From NCBI RefSeq assembly GCF_020400585.1, contig NZ_JAINVF010000004.1, forward strand, positions 310,001-374,000: a stretch of DNA of 64,000 nucleotides, read 5' to 3'. Positions 53,690 to 63,327 of this stretch are shown here, in pieces (position 1 is the first letter of the stretch; each line of letters begins with the position of its first letter). Source of the DNA: Streptomyces sp. NK08204 (GTDB lineage: Bacteria; Actinomycetota; Actinomycetes; Streptomycetales; Streptomycetaceae). Under the pieces are notes generated by a model, which was not told the DNA's origin, did no database searches, and was given only the letters and a program-made list of their open reading frames with translations. A program made the translations under genes and the position numbers.

Positions 53690-54166
53690 CTACGGCCTGC
53701 GCACCTCGTACAGGAAGCACCCGTACTCCACCGCCCGCACATGTACGAGCGCCACCTCGGGATCGGTGAAGGCCTCTGTGAAGGCCGGTACGTAGTCGTC
53801 GGGATCCGTGACCAGGCGCCCGCCGAGGATGCGACCGTCGGCGGAGTAACGGCGGACCGTGCGGTGGGCGTTGGTGAAGGGCAGGGTGTCGGCCTGCGGG
53901 CCGGGGCAGTCGTCGGCGTGGATGAAGACCGGGCCCTGTTCGTCGTAGGCCCCCGGGTCGGCGCCCGTCTCGGCCGCCCAGCGGCGCAGCGGCGCGTACG
54001 AGACCAGGGCGATCCGCTCGCCCGGCGCGCTGCGGCGCAGACAGCAGCGCAGCGGCGCGCCACCCTCCTCGTCGGTGAAGGCGGACAAGGGGCGGCCGGC
54101 GTCGTCGAGGTCGCGCAGTTCCTTGAGGGCCGAGGGGAGCAGCGGCCGTGCGGTGTATCTCGTCAT
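53690..54166 (-). CDS. DUF1203-type hypothetical protein
   Basis: The 158-residue protein begins MTRYTARPLLPSALKELRDL. It contains RCCLRRSAPGERIALVSYAPL, a GPVFIHADDCPGP segment and ends RAVEYGCFLYEVRR. These features match a conserved bacterial family (DUF1203), whose function is unknown. No signal peptide or membrane helix is seen. ATG 54166 is the first sensible start; the open frame above it contains the hairpin repeats. It lies downstream of pepN on the same strand, probably with its own promoter. Confidence 0.72.
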   Translation of the reverse strand: MTRYTARPLLPSALKELRDLDDAGRPLSAFTDEEGGAPLRCCLRRSAPGERIALVSYAPLRRWAAETGADPGAYDEQGPVFIHADDCPGPQADTLPFTNAHRTVRRYSADGRILGGRLVTDPDDYVPAFTEAFTDPEVALVHVRAVEYGCFLYEVRRP

Positions 54167-54220
54167 GAGGCCCAGCCTGGCGCGCCGGCGGCCCGCCGCC
54201 CGGCGGTATTCGGACGTCGA

Positions 54221-54247
54221 GGGCGCCCGGTGCAGTACCGGGCGCCC
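54221..54247. repeat. hairpin copy 1 of a duplicated terminator-like element
   Basis: GGGCGCCCGGT-GCAGT-ACCGGGCGCCC: a perfect 11-bp stem with a 5-nt loop, followed on the plus strand by a partly conserved tail (GGACGG, then TACG). It is the twin of the hairpin at 54356-54384. Confidence 0.75.
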
Positions 54248-54355
54248 CGTGGTCGTAGGGACGGCTACGTCGGGCGGCCCCGTCAGCGTGGTCACTCGGG
54301 AGTGACCTCGCACGGGAAGCTCCCGTTCGTCGTGCTGCTTGCCGCAGAAGCGAGC

Positions 54356-54384
54356 GGGGCGCCTGGTGCAGTACCAGGCGCCCC
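54356..54384 (-). terminator. pepN terminator hairpin (copy 2)
   Basis: GGGGCGCCTGGT-GCAGT-ACCAGGCGCCCC: a perfect 12-bp stem with the same GCAGT loop as copy 1, 18 bp beyond the pepN stop. One stem base pair is C-G in copy 1 and T-A here, a compensated change. This likely ends the pepN transcript. Confidence 0.75.
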
Positions 54385-54401
54385 CGGGTTGGTACGGACG
54401 G

Positions 54402-56975
54402 TTACGAAGCCGCCGCGTCCGCCGCCTGGGCCCGCAGCGCGCGCTCGACGCCGGAGCGGGACTCCGAGACCAGGCGGCGCAGGGCCGCGTTCGGTTCGGC
54501 CGCGGCCAGCCACGTGTCCGTCCTGGCCAGGGTCTCCTCCGACACCTGGATCGCCGGATACAGGCCGATCGCGATCTGCTGGGCGATCTCGTGCGAACGG
54601 GCGTCCCAGATGTCCTTCACGACCTCGAAGTACCGGTCCGCGTACGGCGCCAGCAGCTCGCGCTGGTCGGTCTGGACGAAGCCGCCGATCACGGCCTCCT
54701 GCACGGCGTTCGGCAGCTTGTCGGAGTCGATGACCGACGCCCACGCCTCCGCCTTGGCCTCCGCGGTCGGACGCGACGCGCGGGCGGTGGCGGCATGACG
54801 CTCGCCTGCCGCCGTCTTGTCCCGCTCGTACTCGCCCGCGATCTCCGCCTCGTCGAAGCGGCCGACCGCCGCGAGCCGCTCCACGAACGCCCAGCGCAGC
54901 TCGGTGTCCACGGCCAGGCCCTCGATGGTGTGCGTCCCGTCCAGCAGACCCTCCAGCAGGTCCAGCTGCTCCGGCGTGCGGGCCGTCGCCGCGAAGGCAC
55001 GCGCCCAGGCCAGCTGGTGGTCGCCGCCCGGCTCGGCCGCACGCAGGTGGGCCAGCGTGGCGTCGGTCCAGCGGGTCAGCAGGGCATCACGGGCGGCCGG
55101 GTCGGCGTACAGGTCGATCGCCAGCTTCACCTGACGGTGCAGCGACTGGACGACGCCGATGTCGGACTCCTTGCCGATCCCGGACAGCACGAGGGACAGG
55201 TAGTCGCGGGCCGCCAGCTCCGCGTCCCGCGTCATGTCCCAGGCCGACGCCCAGCACAGCGCCCGCGGCAGCGAGGCGTCGAAGTCGCCCAGGTGCTCGG
55301 TGACGAACGCCAGCGACTGCTCGTCCAGGCGGACCTTCGCGTAGGACAGGTCGTCGTCGTTGAGGAGGATGACGGCCGGGCGGCGGACGCCCGTCAGCTG
55401 CGGAACGGCGGTCAGCTCACCGTCGACGTCCAGCTCGATCCGCTCGGTGCGCACCAGCTTGCCGCTCGCCTCGTCCAGGTCGTACAGGCCGATCGCGATG
55501 CGGTGCGGGCGCAGCACCGGCTCGCCCTTGGCGCCGGCCGGCAGCGCCGGGGCCTCCTGGCGGACGGCGAAGGAGCCGATGACGCCGTCGGCGTCCGTCG
55601 CCACCTCGGGCCGCAGGATGTTGATGCCGGCCGTCTGCAGCCACTTCTGCGACCAGGTCTTCAGGTCGCGGCCGGAGGTCTCCTCCAGCGCACCCAGCAG
55701 GTCCGACAGGCGCGTGTTGCCGAACGCGTGCCGCTTGAAGTACGCCTGCACGCCCTTGAAGAACTCGTCCTCGCCGACGTACGCGACGAGCTGCTTCAGG
55801 ACACTCGCGCCCTTGGCGTACGTGATGCCGTCGAAGTTGACCAGGACGTCGTCCAGGTCGCGGATGTCCGCCATGATCGGGTGCGTGGACGGCAGCTGGT
55901 CCTGCCGGTACGCCCAGGTCTTCATGGAGTTCGCGAACGTGGTCCACGAGTGCGGCCACTTCGAGCCGGGCGCGGCGGCCTGGCAGGCGATGGAGGTGTA
56001 GGTGGCGAACGACTCGTTCAGCCACAGGTCGTTCCACCACTCCATGGTGACCAGGTCACCGAACCACATGTGGGCCAGCTCGTGCAGGATCGTCTCCGCC
56101 CGCACCTCGTACGCCGCGTCCGTCACCTTGGACCGGAAGACGTACTGGTCGCGGATGGTGACCGCGCCCGCGTTCTCCATCGCACCCGCGTTGAACTCGG
56201 GCACGAACAGCTGGTCGTACTTCGCGAAGGGGTAGGCGTAGTCGAACTTCTCCTGGAACCAGTCGAAGCCCTGCCGGGTCACCTCGAAGATCGCGTCCGA
56301 GTCGAGGAACTCCGCGAGCGAGGGACGGCAGTAGATGCCGAGCGGCACGGACTGCCCGTCCTTCTCGTACACGCTGTGCACGCAGTGGTACGGGCCGACG
56401 ATCAGCGCGGTGATGTACGTCGAGATGCGCGGGGTCGGCGCGAAGGTCCAGACGTTGTCCACCGGCTCGGGCGTCGGCGAGTTCGAGACGACCTTCCAGC
56501 CCTCGGGCGCCTTCACGGTGAACTGGAAGGTGGCCTTCAGGTCCGGCTGCTCGAAGGACGCGAACACCCGGCGGGCGTCCGGAACCTCGAACTGGGTGTA
56601 CAGGTAGGCCTGCTCGTCGACCGGGTCGACGAAGCGGTGCAGACCCTCACCGGTGTTGGTGTAGGCGCAGTCGGCGACGACACGGAGGACGTTACGGCCC
56701 TCCAGCAGTCCCGGCAGCGCGATCCGGGAGTCCTTGAAGACGTCGGCCGGGTCGAGCGCGTCGCCGTTCAGGGTCACCTCATGGACCGTCGGCGCGACCA
56801 GGTCGATGAAGGACGACGCACCGCTTTCGGCGACGTCGAAGCGCACCGTGGTCACGGACCGGTAGGTGCCGCCCTCCTGCGCGCCGGAGAGGTCGAGATC
56901 GATCTCGTACGAGTCAACGGTGAGCAGCTCCGCCCGCTGCTGAGCCTCTTCGCGAGTCAGGTTTGTGCCAGGCAC
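54402..56975 (-). CDS. pepN: aminopeptidase N (M1 family)
   Basis: The 857-residue protein has the M1 metallopeptidase plan: an N-terminal beta domain (about 1-190), the exopeptidase motif FNAGAMENAG, the zinc site HELAHMWFGDLVTMEWWNDLWLNE (HExxH plus Glu), and a long helical C-terminal domain. The length is that of actinobacterial PepN. It removes N-terminal residues, mainly Ala, Arg or Lys, from cytosolic peptides. ATG 56975 (MPGTNLTREEAQQRAELL) is the usual start. Confidence 0.96.
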   Translation of the reverse strand: MPGTNLTREEAQQRAELLTVDSYEIDLDLSGAQEGGTYRSVTTVRFDVAESGASSFIDLVAPTVHEVTLNGDALDPADVFKDSRIALPGLLEGRNVLRVVADCAYTNTGEGLHRFVDPVDEQAYLYTQFEVPDARRVFASFEQPDLKATFQFTVKAPEGWKVVSNSPTPEPVDNVWTFAPTPRISTYITALIVGPYHCVHSVYEKDGQSVPLGIYCRPSLAEFLDSDAIFEVTRQGFDWFQEKFDYAYPFAKYDQLFVPEFNAGAMENAGAVTIRDQYVFRSKVTDAAYEVRAETILHELAHMWFGDLVTMEWWNDLWLNESFATYTSIACQAAAPGSKWPHSWTTFANSMKTWAYRQDQLPSTHPIMADIRDLDDVLVNFDGITYAKGASVLKQLVAYVGEDEFFKGVQAYFKRHAFGNTRLSDLLGALEETSGRDLKTWSQKWLQTAGINILRPEVATDADGVIGSFAVRQEAPALPAGAKGEPVLRPHRIAIGLYDLDEASGKLVRTERIELDVDGELTAVPQLTGVRRPAVILLNDDDLSYAKVRLDEQSLAFVTEHLGDFDASLPRALCWASAWDMTRDAELAARDYLSLVLSGIGKESDIGVVQSLHRQVKLAIDLYADPAARDALLTRWTDATLAHLRAAEPGGDHQLAWARAFAATARTPEQLDLLEGLLDGTHTIEGLAVDTELRWAFVERLAAVGRFDEAEIAGEYERDKTAAGERHAATARASRPTAEAKAEAWASVIDSDKLPNAVQEAVIGGFVQTDQRELLAPYADRYFEVVKDIWDARSHEIAQQIAIGLYPAIQVSEETLARTDTWLAAAEPNAALRRLVSESRSGVERALRAQAADAAAS

Positions 56976-57102
56976 GCGGTCATCTCCTCGTTATGTGTGC
57001 TTTCGGTCATCCTTCCACGGGACCTGCACGGAGGGCGACGTCCCGGGGCCCCGCGGCACAGCCCTAGGGAAAGCCCTATGAAACGTCCGAGGGCCCGGGG
57101 TC

Positions 57103-58293
57103 TCAGCCGCCCACCGCGATCCGCCAGGGGCCGTCGGCACCTACCCGCAGCACTCCCGGGCCCTGGATCGGGGCCAGGACGTCGAGCCGGCCCGCCTCGT
57201 TGACGAGGAGATCCACTTCGTCCTCCGGCACGTAGGGGTCGGTGGAAGCAAAGTGGTGCCACACGGTGAAGTTGCTCTCGCCCTGGTGTGTGAAGGACAG
57301 CACGCCCGCCTTTCCCTCGTACACCAGCAGGTCGGGGCCCCGGCCGTGGAGGGTGTGCTCCAGCCGCCGGGCCTGGCCGAGCGGCAGTACCCGCAGCGTC
57401 CACGGCTTGTCGGCCTCCACGCTCAGGGACAGCGGGCGGTCGTGGGGGACGGAGGCCAGCGTGCGGCCGTGGACCTCGTCCTCGTAGGCGTCCAGCAGCA
57501 GCTCGTCGGTGCGGCCGTACTCGTCGCAGGACCACACGCTGACCGAGATGCTGTTGCGGCACTCGACCTCGACGACCACCCGGCAGCCGGGCGGGAGCGA
57601 CGGGGGACAGACGACGCGGTGCTTGCCGGAGGCCTGGTGGACGAAGGGCGGGAACGCGATCGCGAGGTCGCCCATGGGGCCGTCCGGCACCGGCCCCGGC
57701 GGTGCTACGGGCATCGGCGGTGCTACGGGCATCGGCGGGACCGGCAGGGTCTGCGGGGCGGGCTCGTCCTCCACCGAGATTCCGAAGTCGGTGGCGAGTC
57801 CGGCGAGACCCGAGTCGTAGCCCTGCCCCACCGCGCGGAACTTCCAGCCGCCGTTCCTGCGGTAGAACTCGCCGAAGACGAAGGCCGTCTCCGTGGTCGC
57901 GTCGGTGATCGCGAAGGACGCGACCGGCTGCCCCGCCGGGAGGGCCACCCGGATGTCGAGCTGCGGTATCTGCCCGAACTGGCCTCCGTAGGCGGAGGCG
58001 GAGACCACCACCCGGTCCACCCCGGCCTCCACGGCCGCCAGGTCGAGCCAGATCCGGTCGGCCGTCCCCCCGCCGGAGCCCTGCCCCTTGCCCAGATGGC
58101 GCACGGTGCCCGAGGGGTGCGCGGGCTGGTTGTAGAAGACGAGGTCGGCGTCGGACCGGACCCGGCCCGTCGCGTCGAGCAGCAGGGCCGAGACGTCCAC
58201 GTCCGGAACGCCGGGTCCGTGCTGCCACGTCACCGCCACCTGAAGGGCTTCCGTGGGAACGGGCAGATTGCCGCCCTTGGCCATCTGGGTCAT
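57103..58293 (-). CDS. TerD-family protein with C-terminal beta domain
   Basis: The 396-residue protein begins MTQMAKGGNLPVPTEALQVAV and has a TerD domain (about 1-185), with VSALLLDATGRVRSDADLVFYNQP, ATTETAFVFGEFYRRNGGWKFRAVGQGYDSGLAGLATDFG and the acidic residues that bind Ca in this family. A Pro-rich linker with two VAPPMPV-like copies leads to a beta-rich C-terminal domain with a WTLRVLPLG motif. TerD proteins take part in tellurite resistance, phage defence and development-linked stress signalling. ATG 58293 keeps the typical TerD lead. The asd gene upstream separates it from a larger relative. Confidence 0.87.
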   Translation of the reverse strand: MTQMAKGGNLPVPTEALQVAVTWQHGPGVPDVDVSALLLDATGRVRSDADLVFYNQPAHPSGTVRHLGKGQGSGGGTADRIWLDLAAVEAGVDRVVVSASAYGGQFGQIPQLDIRVALPAGQPVASFAITDATTETAFVFGEFYRRNGGWKFRAVGQGYDSGLAGLATDFGISVEDEPAPQTLPVPPMPVAPPMPVAPPGPVPDGPMGDLAIAFPPFVHQASGKHRVVCPPSLPPGCRVVVEVECRNSISVSVWSCDEYGRTDELLLDAYEDEVHGRTLASVPHDRPLSLSVEADKPWTLRVLPLGQARRLEHTLHGRGPDLLVYEGKAGVLSFTHQGESNFTVWHHFASTDPYVPEDEVDLLVNEAGRLDVLAPIQGPGVLRVGADGPWRIAVGG

Positions 58294-58357
58294 GGCGTGA
58301 TCTTCACATGAACCGCAGACTTGTGTGACCCGTTTTGGTCGTTCGGGCAAGACGTGA

Positions 58358-58398
58358 CAGGCGGGGCGGGACACCGTGCCGGTGCCCCGCCCCGCCTG
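58358..58398 (-). terminator. asd terminator hairpin
   Basis: An 18-bp stem starting CAGGCGGGGCGGG with a single mismatch and a 5-nt loop GTGCC. It lies 15 bp beyond the asd stop. Confidence 0.75.
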
Positions 58399-58413
58399 CC
58401 GTACGAGCGGGTG

Positions 58414-59463
<1,050 letters not shown>

Positions 59464-59548
59464 CTACGTGGCCGTGGCGTTTCCATCATGCGTCCCACCC
59501 CGGCCGGTGTGTCCAATCGTTTGCCCACAGGACGGACAGTCAGTCCGG

Positions 59549-61732
59549 TCAGTCGCGCAGTTCGAGCGTCCACTCGCCGAGCGATCGCACGTGGAGGAAT
59601 GAACTCGATATGCGGTACGGACCGGAAGAAGCGGTGAGTTTCCGGTACGGGAACAGGTTTTCGTCCAGTTCGAAGACGTGGATCATGGAGCTCGCCCCGG
59701 CGATCACCAGCTCGCACTCGGGCCCGGTGTGACGTACGACTCCGTACCAGCCGCCGTGCGTCCGCGCGCCGAGCACGGGCGCCGCGCTGAGCGGTTCCGG
59801 CTCGAGCCGCCACTTCGTACCCTCGACGGCCTTGACGACCACGAAGCAGGAGCCGCCCGGGTCGACCCACACGGGACCGAGGACGGGGCGGCGGCGACGG
59901 TTGGTGTCGGCGACGATCGCCCACTTCCCGTAGGGGTGGTTCAGGGCGAACACGGCCAGCTTCTCGTCCTTGCCGAGCGACGTCCGCCGTACGGTCATCA
60001 GTGTGGGCGGCCCTTGGTACCGCAGGACCGTGGAGCCCTTGCCCTCGGCCGGGCCCGTGAGCAGCGGCGCCTCGTCCTCGGACAGCAGGCGCAGCGTCCA
60101 CTCGCCGGTGTGCCGGACGCGTACGGTCTGCTCGGCCTGGCCCGCCCTGAAGGCCACGGTCACGCCACGGGTTCCGTCGGTAACGCCGTCGAGCCAGTCG
60201 CCCTCGTCGCCGTACTCGTCGACGGTCTTCACCTCGAGGCGGTAGTCGGCGCCGGCGCCCGGGAAGTCGTACCGGACCAGGGCCGGGCGCCCGGGCCGGG
60301 GGTTGATCAGTGTGATCGTCTTCTCGCCCCGGCCCTGGTAGACGCCGCTCTTGTGGCCCGCGGACGGATCACGGACGGGCAGCGGGGTGGCGGTGAGCTC
60401 CCAGTGGTGCCGGCTCCTGTCGATCGCCAGCAGGAGGGGACCGTCGGGGATCCGGACGGTCGCCCTGACCCGGCGGCCGTTCCAGGCGCTGTGGAGCTCC
60501 TCCGCCCGTCTGAGCTCGTCGGGTGTGTCGCCCTTGTGGCAGTTCAGCTGGAACCGGCCGTTGTCGGGGTCCTTCGCGCGGATCTTCAGATCGGCCGTGC
60601 CGCCCGTGTGGAGGAGGACTTCGGGGCCGCTGCCCTGCACTGTCCCGGTGCCGATCGGGCGGGCCGCCGACAGGGGCAGGACGGTCAGCGTCCAGTCCCC
60701 GGAGCAGCTCACCTTCAGCCGTAGCGGGCCGCCCTTGCGAGGTGGCACGAGCAGCACACGGCCGTGGTGCTCGGGCAGGTCGTGGCAGAAGACCGTGTCG
60801 TCACGTCCGGGGATCTGGACCTGGATCCACTTGTACTTCTCGACCCGCGCCTCCATGATCACCGGCCCCGAGTCCGGGGGGAACGGGATGTCCATGGTGA
60901 TCTTGGTGCTGCCGGTGCCGCTGTGGACGTACGGCTCGAAGTCGAAGAAGCTGGGGCCCCAGGGGGAGCCGGTGGACGGAACGGGGGCGTCCGCCCAGGC
61001 CGCCGGCACAGCGGGCCCTGCTACGGAGGCCGTCGGCACGGCGGACCCTGTCACGGAGGTGGCCGGCATGGCGGGCCCTGCCGTGGAGGTGGCCGGCACG
61101 GCGGGCGCCGAGCCCACCTTGGACACGCCCTTCAGAGGCACCGGACCGGACACCGGCTGAGCCACGGGAGGGGCTGCGGGCCCAGCCGGTGATGGCGCCG
61201 GTGTCTGCTCGGCGACCACGATCCCGTAGTCCGTCGCCAGTCCCGCCAGCCCCGAGTCGTAGCCCTGTCCCACCGCGCGGAACTTCCACGCCCCGTCGCG
61301 CCGGTAGAACTCGCCGAGGACGAAGGCCGTCTCGGACGATGCGTCCGTCACCTCGAAGTGGGCCACGATCCTGCCGTCGCGGGCCACGGCCTGGACATAC
61401 AGCCCGGGCACCTGCCCGAACGTCCCGCCCTCGCAGGACCCGGCGATCACCACGCGCTGGACGACCGCTTCGACGTGCGGCAGGTCCAGCTCCAGCCACT
61501 CGGCGAACTGGCCGCCGCCCTGTCCGACGCCCGCGTGCCGGACGGCGCCGGACGGGTGCGCGGGCTGGTTGTGGAAGACGAGGTCGGCGTCGCCCCGCAC
61601 CCTCCCCGTGGCGTCCAGGAGCAGTGCGGAGGCGTCCACGGCCGGGGTCCCCGGGACGGCACTGCGGCCGACCGCGATCCGCAACGGAGCTGCGGGGACA
61701 GGAGTGTTGGCGCCTTTGGCGATGTGGCTCAT
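59549..61732 (-). CDS. large TerD-family protein with repeated beta modules
   Basis: The 727-residue protein begins MSHIAKGANTPVPAAPLRIAV with a TerD domain (about 1-190), very like the 396-residue neighbour: ALLLDATGRVRGDADLVFHNQP and SSETAFVLGEFYRRDGAWKFRAVGQGYDSGLAGLATDYG. A Pro/Ala/Val repeat-rich linker (about 190-265, PAVPATSTAG-type units) follows. The C-terminal 450 residues hold several beta modules, each ending in a Trp-rich strand (GDWTLTVLPL, GEWTLRLLSED, GKWAIVADTN, KWRLEPEPL, GEWTLELRD). This could be a modular Ca-dependent binding or stress protein. ATG 61732 is preferred over 61741 by the typical TerD start. Confidence 0.85.
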   Translation of the reverse strand: MSHIAKGANTPVPAAPLRIAVGRSAVPGTPAVDASALLLDATGRVRGDADLVFHNQPAHPSGAVRHAGVGQGGGQFAEWLELDLPHVEAVVQRVVIAGSCEGGTFGQVPGLYVQAVARDGRIVAHFEVTDASSETAFVLGEFYRRDGAWKFRAVGQGYDSGLAGLATDYGIVVAEQTPAPSPAGPAAPPVAQPVSGPVPLKGVSKVGSAPAVPATSTAGPAMPATSVTGSAVPTASVAGPAVPAAWADAPVPSTGSPWGPSFFDFEPYVHSGTGSTKITMDIPFPPDSGPVIMEARVEKYKWIQVQIPGRDDTVFCHDLPEHHGRVLLVPPRKGGPLRLKVSCSGDWTLTVLPLSAARPIGTGTVQGSGPEVLLHTGGTADLKIRAKDPDNGRFQLNCHKGDTPDELRRAEELHSAWNGRRVRATVRIPDGPLLLAIDRSRHHWELTATPLPVRDPSAGHKSGVYQGRGEKTITLINPRPGRPALVRYDFPGAGADYRLEVKTVDEYGDEGDWLDGVTDGTRGVTVAFRAGQAEQTVRVRHTGEWTLRLLSEDEAPLLTGPAEGKGSTVLRYQGPPTLMTVRRTSLGKDEKLAVFALNHPYGKWAIVADTNRRRRPVLGPVWVDPGGSCFVVVKAVEGTKWRLEPEPLSAAPVLGARTHGGWYGVVRHTGPECELVIAGASSMIHVFELDENLFPYRKLTASSGPYRISSSFLHVRSLGEWTLELRD

Positions 61733-61852
61733 GGGGCCCATGCTGGCAGTGGAGAAGGTGTGGAGAAAAGATCAGAGAAGTTTCCGGAACCCGCACCGAA
61801 CGTTTCGGCCCGCGTCGGCGTCGTAGGGGCACACGTGTGAGGGGGTGGCCTG

Positions 61853-62404
61853 TTGCTGCGCGGAGGGGTGCGCCGCGACCAGGGGGCGTACGCGGCCGGT
61901 ACGGACGAACGTGCCGGCGGTGACCCACTGGACGCGGCCCAGGAACGCCGGGTGCGGGCGGTGCTCGCACTCGGCGGGGTGCCGCAGTCGGATCTGCCGG
62001 ACGGGGTGCAGCAGGTCCGGCTGCGGCTGCTGGAACGCGCCGCGAGCGGGCGCGAGGCGCCGCGGGACGTGTCGGCCTGGGCGGCGGTGGTGGCCTCCAA
62101 CCTCGCCATGGACTGGCACCGCGCCAAGCGGCGCCAGGAACGGCTGGGGGAGCGGCTGGCCTCGCTGCGGGAGCCCGCGCACCCCTCCGGCGAGGAGACC
62201 AGCCTGCTCTCCCTCGCCGTCGCCCGGGGCCTGGACGAACTGCCCGACACCCAGCGGCAGGTCCTGATCCTGCGCTTCTTCGCCGACCTGCCGGTACGCG
62301 GCATCGCGGACGAACTGGGCATCCCGGAGGGCACGGTCAAGAGCAGGCTGCACACGGCGGTCCGCGCACTGCGCGAACGCCTGCACGAGGACGAGGTGGT
62401 GTGA
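61853..62404 (+). CDS. ECF-like RNA polymerase sigma factor
   Basis: The 183-residue protein has a short region 2 (VQQVRLRLLERAASGREAPRDVSAWAAVVASNLAMDWHRAKRRQERL) and region 4 (LPDTQRQVLILRFFADLPVRGIADELGIPEGTVKSRLHTAVRALRERL). It is an ECF-type sigma factor of the SigE/RpoE kind in general layout, though the subgroup is not clear. TTG 61853 is the only usable start; GTG 61835 runs into TGA. GAGGGGG lies about 10 bases upstream. The next gene begins 1 bp after its stop, so it probably encodes a partner. Confidence 0.85.
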   Translation: MLRGGVRRDQGAYAAGTDERAGGDPLDAAQERRVRAVLALGGVPQSDLPDGVQQVRLRLLERAASGREAPRDVSAWAAVVASNLAMDWHRAKRRQERLGERLASLREPAHPSGEETSLLSLAVARGLDELPDTQRQVLILRFFADLPVRGIADELGIPEGTVKSRLHTAVRALRERLHEDEVV

Positions 62405-62405
62405 C

Positions 62406-63263
62406 ATGCCTGCCGCAGACGGGGACAGCGCGGAGTACGGCGGGGAGTACGCCGGTATGGACGCGCTGCTGAAGGAAGAGCTGACCTGGCTCGCGGAGGC
62501 GCTCACCGGGGAGCTTCAGGAATCCGCACCCGAGGAGTCCGAGTCCCTGGAGCCGGCTGCCTCGGCGCGGTCCACCGCATCGCCCCGAAGCCTCGGGCCG
62601 GGCACACGCCCCCGCGGCAGCACCCGCCCGGTCAGCCCCGCCAGGCCCCCGCGCCCGGGCCGCCCCGCGGGTCCCCGGCGGGTCCTGCGGATCGCCCTGG
62701 GCGCGCTCGCCGGCGCTGCCGCCCTGACGATGGCCGTCGGGCTCGGCTGGGTGGCCTCGCGGGGGGACGGCGCGAAGGCCCGGAGTGCGGACGAAAGCGC
62801 CAAGAGCGCCGCCCACGCGCCCGCCGAGTACTCCTGGGACGGGGGCCGGCCCGACGACCCGGAGCTGGCCCTGGCCTGCTTCCGGCTGGTCGTGGAGGGC
62901 ACCGTGACGAAGGTCGAGCCGGAGCACCCGTCGCCGCGGGCCCGGATCGTGCTCACCGTGTCCCGCTCCTACAAGCCCGCGCACACACCGCCCGAGGTCG
63001 TCGTCCGCCTCGACGCCGGAGCCCGGCCCGTGCCCCTTGTCGGGCAGCACGTACTCGTCGGGGTCCCCCAGGACGCGCAGAACGCGAGCCTGTGGGCCGT
63101 CGGCGACGACCGCGTGGACGTCAACCGGGCGTGGATCACCGAGGCTCTGCCCGGATCCCGCCACCACCTGTGCGGAGAACACGGAGAGTACGGAGAGCAC
63201 GGAGAGCACGGAGACCACGGAGAACGCGGAGACGGAGAAGGCGGAGAGCGCGGAGATCAGTGA
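62406..63263 (+). CDS. single-pass membrane protein, possible sigma partner
   Basis: The 285-residue protein has a cytoplasmic acidic N-terminus (MDALLKEELTWLAEALTGEL at about 18-37), a Pro/Arg-rich linker, one membrane helix at about 95-120 (IALGALAGAAALTMAVGLGW), and an extracellular domain (about 135-255) with a beta-like fold and a C-terminal GEHGEYGEHGEHGDHGERGD repeat. It has no zinc-binding HxxxCxxC anti-sigma motif. Its coupling to the sigma gene makes an anti-sigma-like sensor role plausible. The repeat comes from a 9-bp tandem unit near 63171-63245. Confidence 0.75.
   Translation: MPAADGDSAEYGGEYAGMDALLKEELTWLAEALTGELQESAPEESESLEPAASARSTASPRSLGPGTRPRGSTRPVSPARPPRPGRPAGPRRVLRIALGALAGAAALTMAVGLGWVASRGDGAKARSADESAKSAAHAPAEYSWDGGRPDDPELALACFRLVVEGTVTKVEPEHPSPRARIVLTVSRSYKPAHTPPEVVVRLDAGARPVPLVGQHVLVGVPQDAQNASLWAVGDDRVDVNRAWITEALPGSRHHLCGEHGEYGEHGEHGDHGERGDGEGGERGDQ
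63171..63258 (+). repeat. 9-bp tandem repeats encoding GEHGE tail
   Basis: Units of GGAGAGCAC and close variants (GGAGAGTAC, GGAGACCAC, GGAGAACGC) occur back to back. Each codes for Gly-Glu/Asp-His or Arg, so copy number changes keep the frame. Confidence 0.75.
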
Positions 63264-63278
63264 CGCGGAGAACAGCGA

Positions 63279-63308
63279 GGGGCGGGCGTCCCCCCGGACG
63301 CCCGCCCC
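63279..63308. terminator. bidirectional terminator between convergent genes
   Basis: A perfect 13-bp stem GGGGCGGGCGTCC with a CCCC loop lies between the membrane-protein stop (63263) and the convergent protease-like gene stop (63328). It should serve both genes. Confidence 0.85.
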
Positions 63309-63327
63309 CCGCTTCGGACTCACGCCG

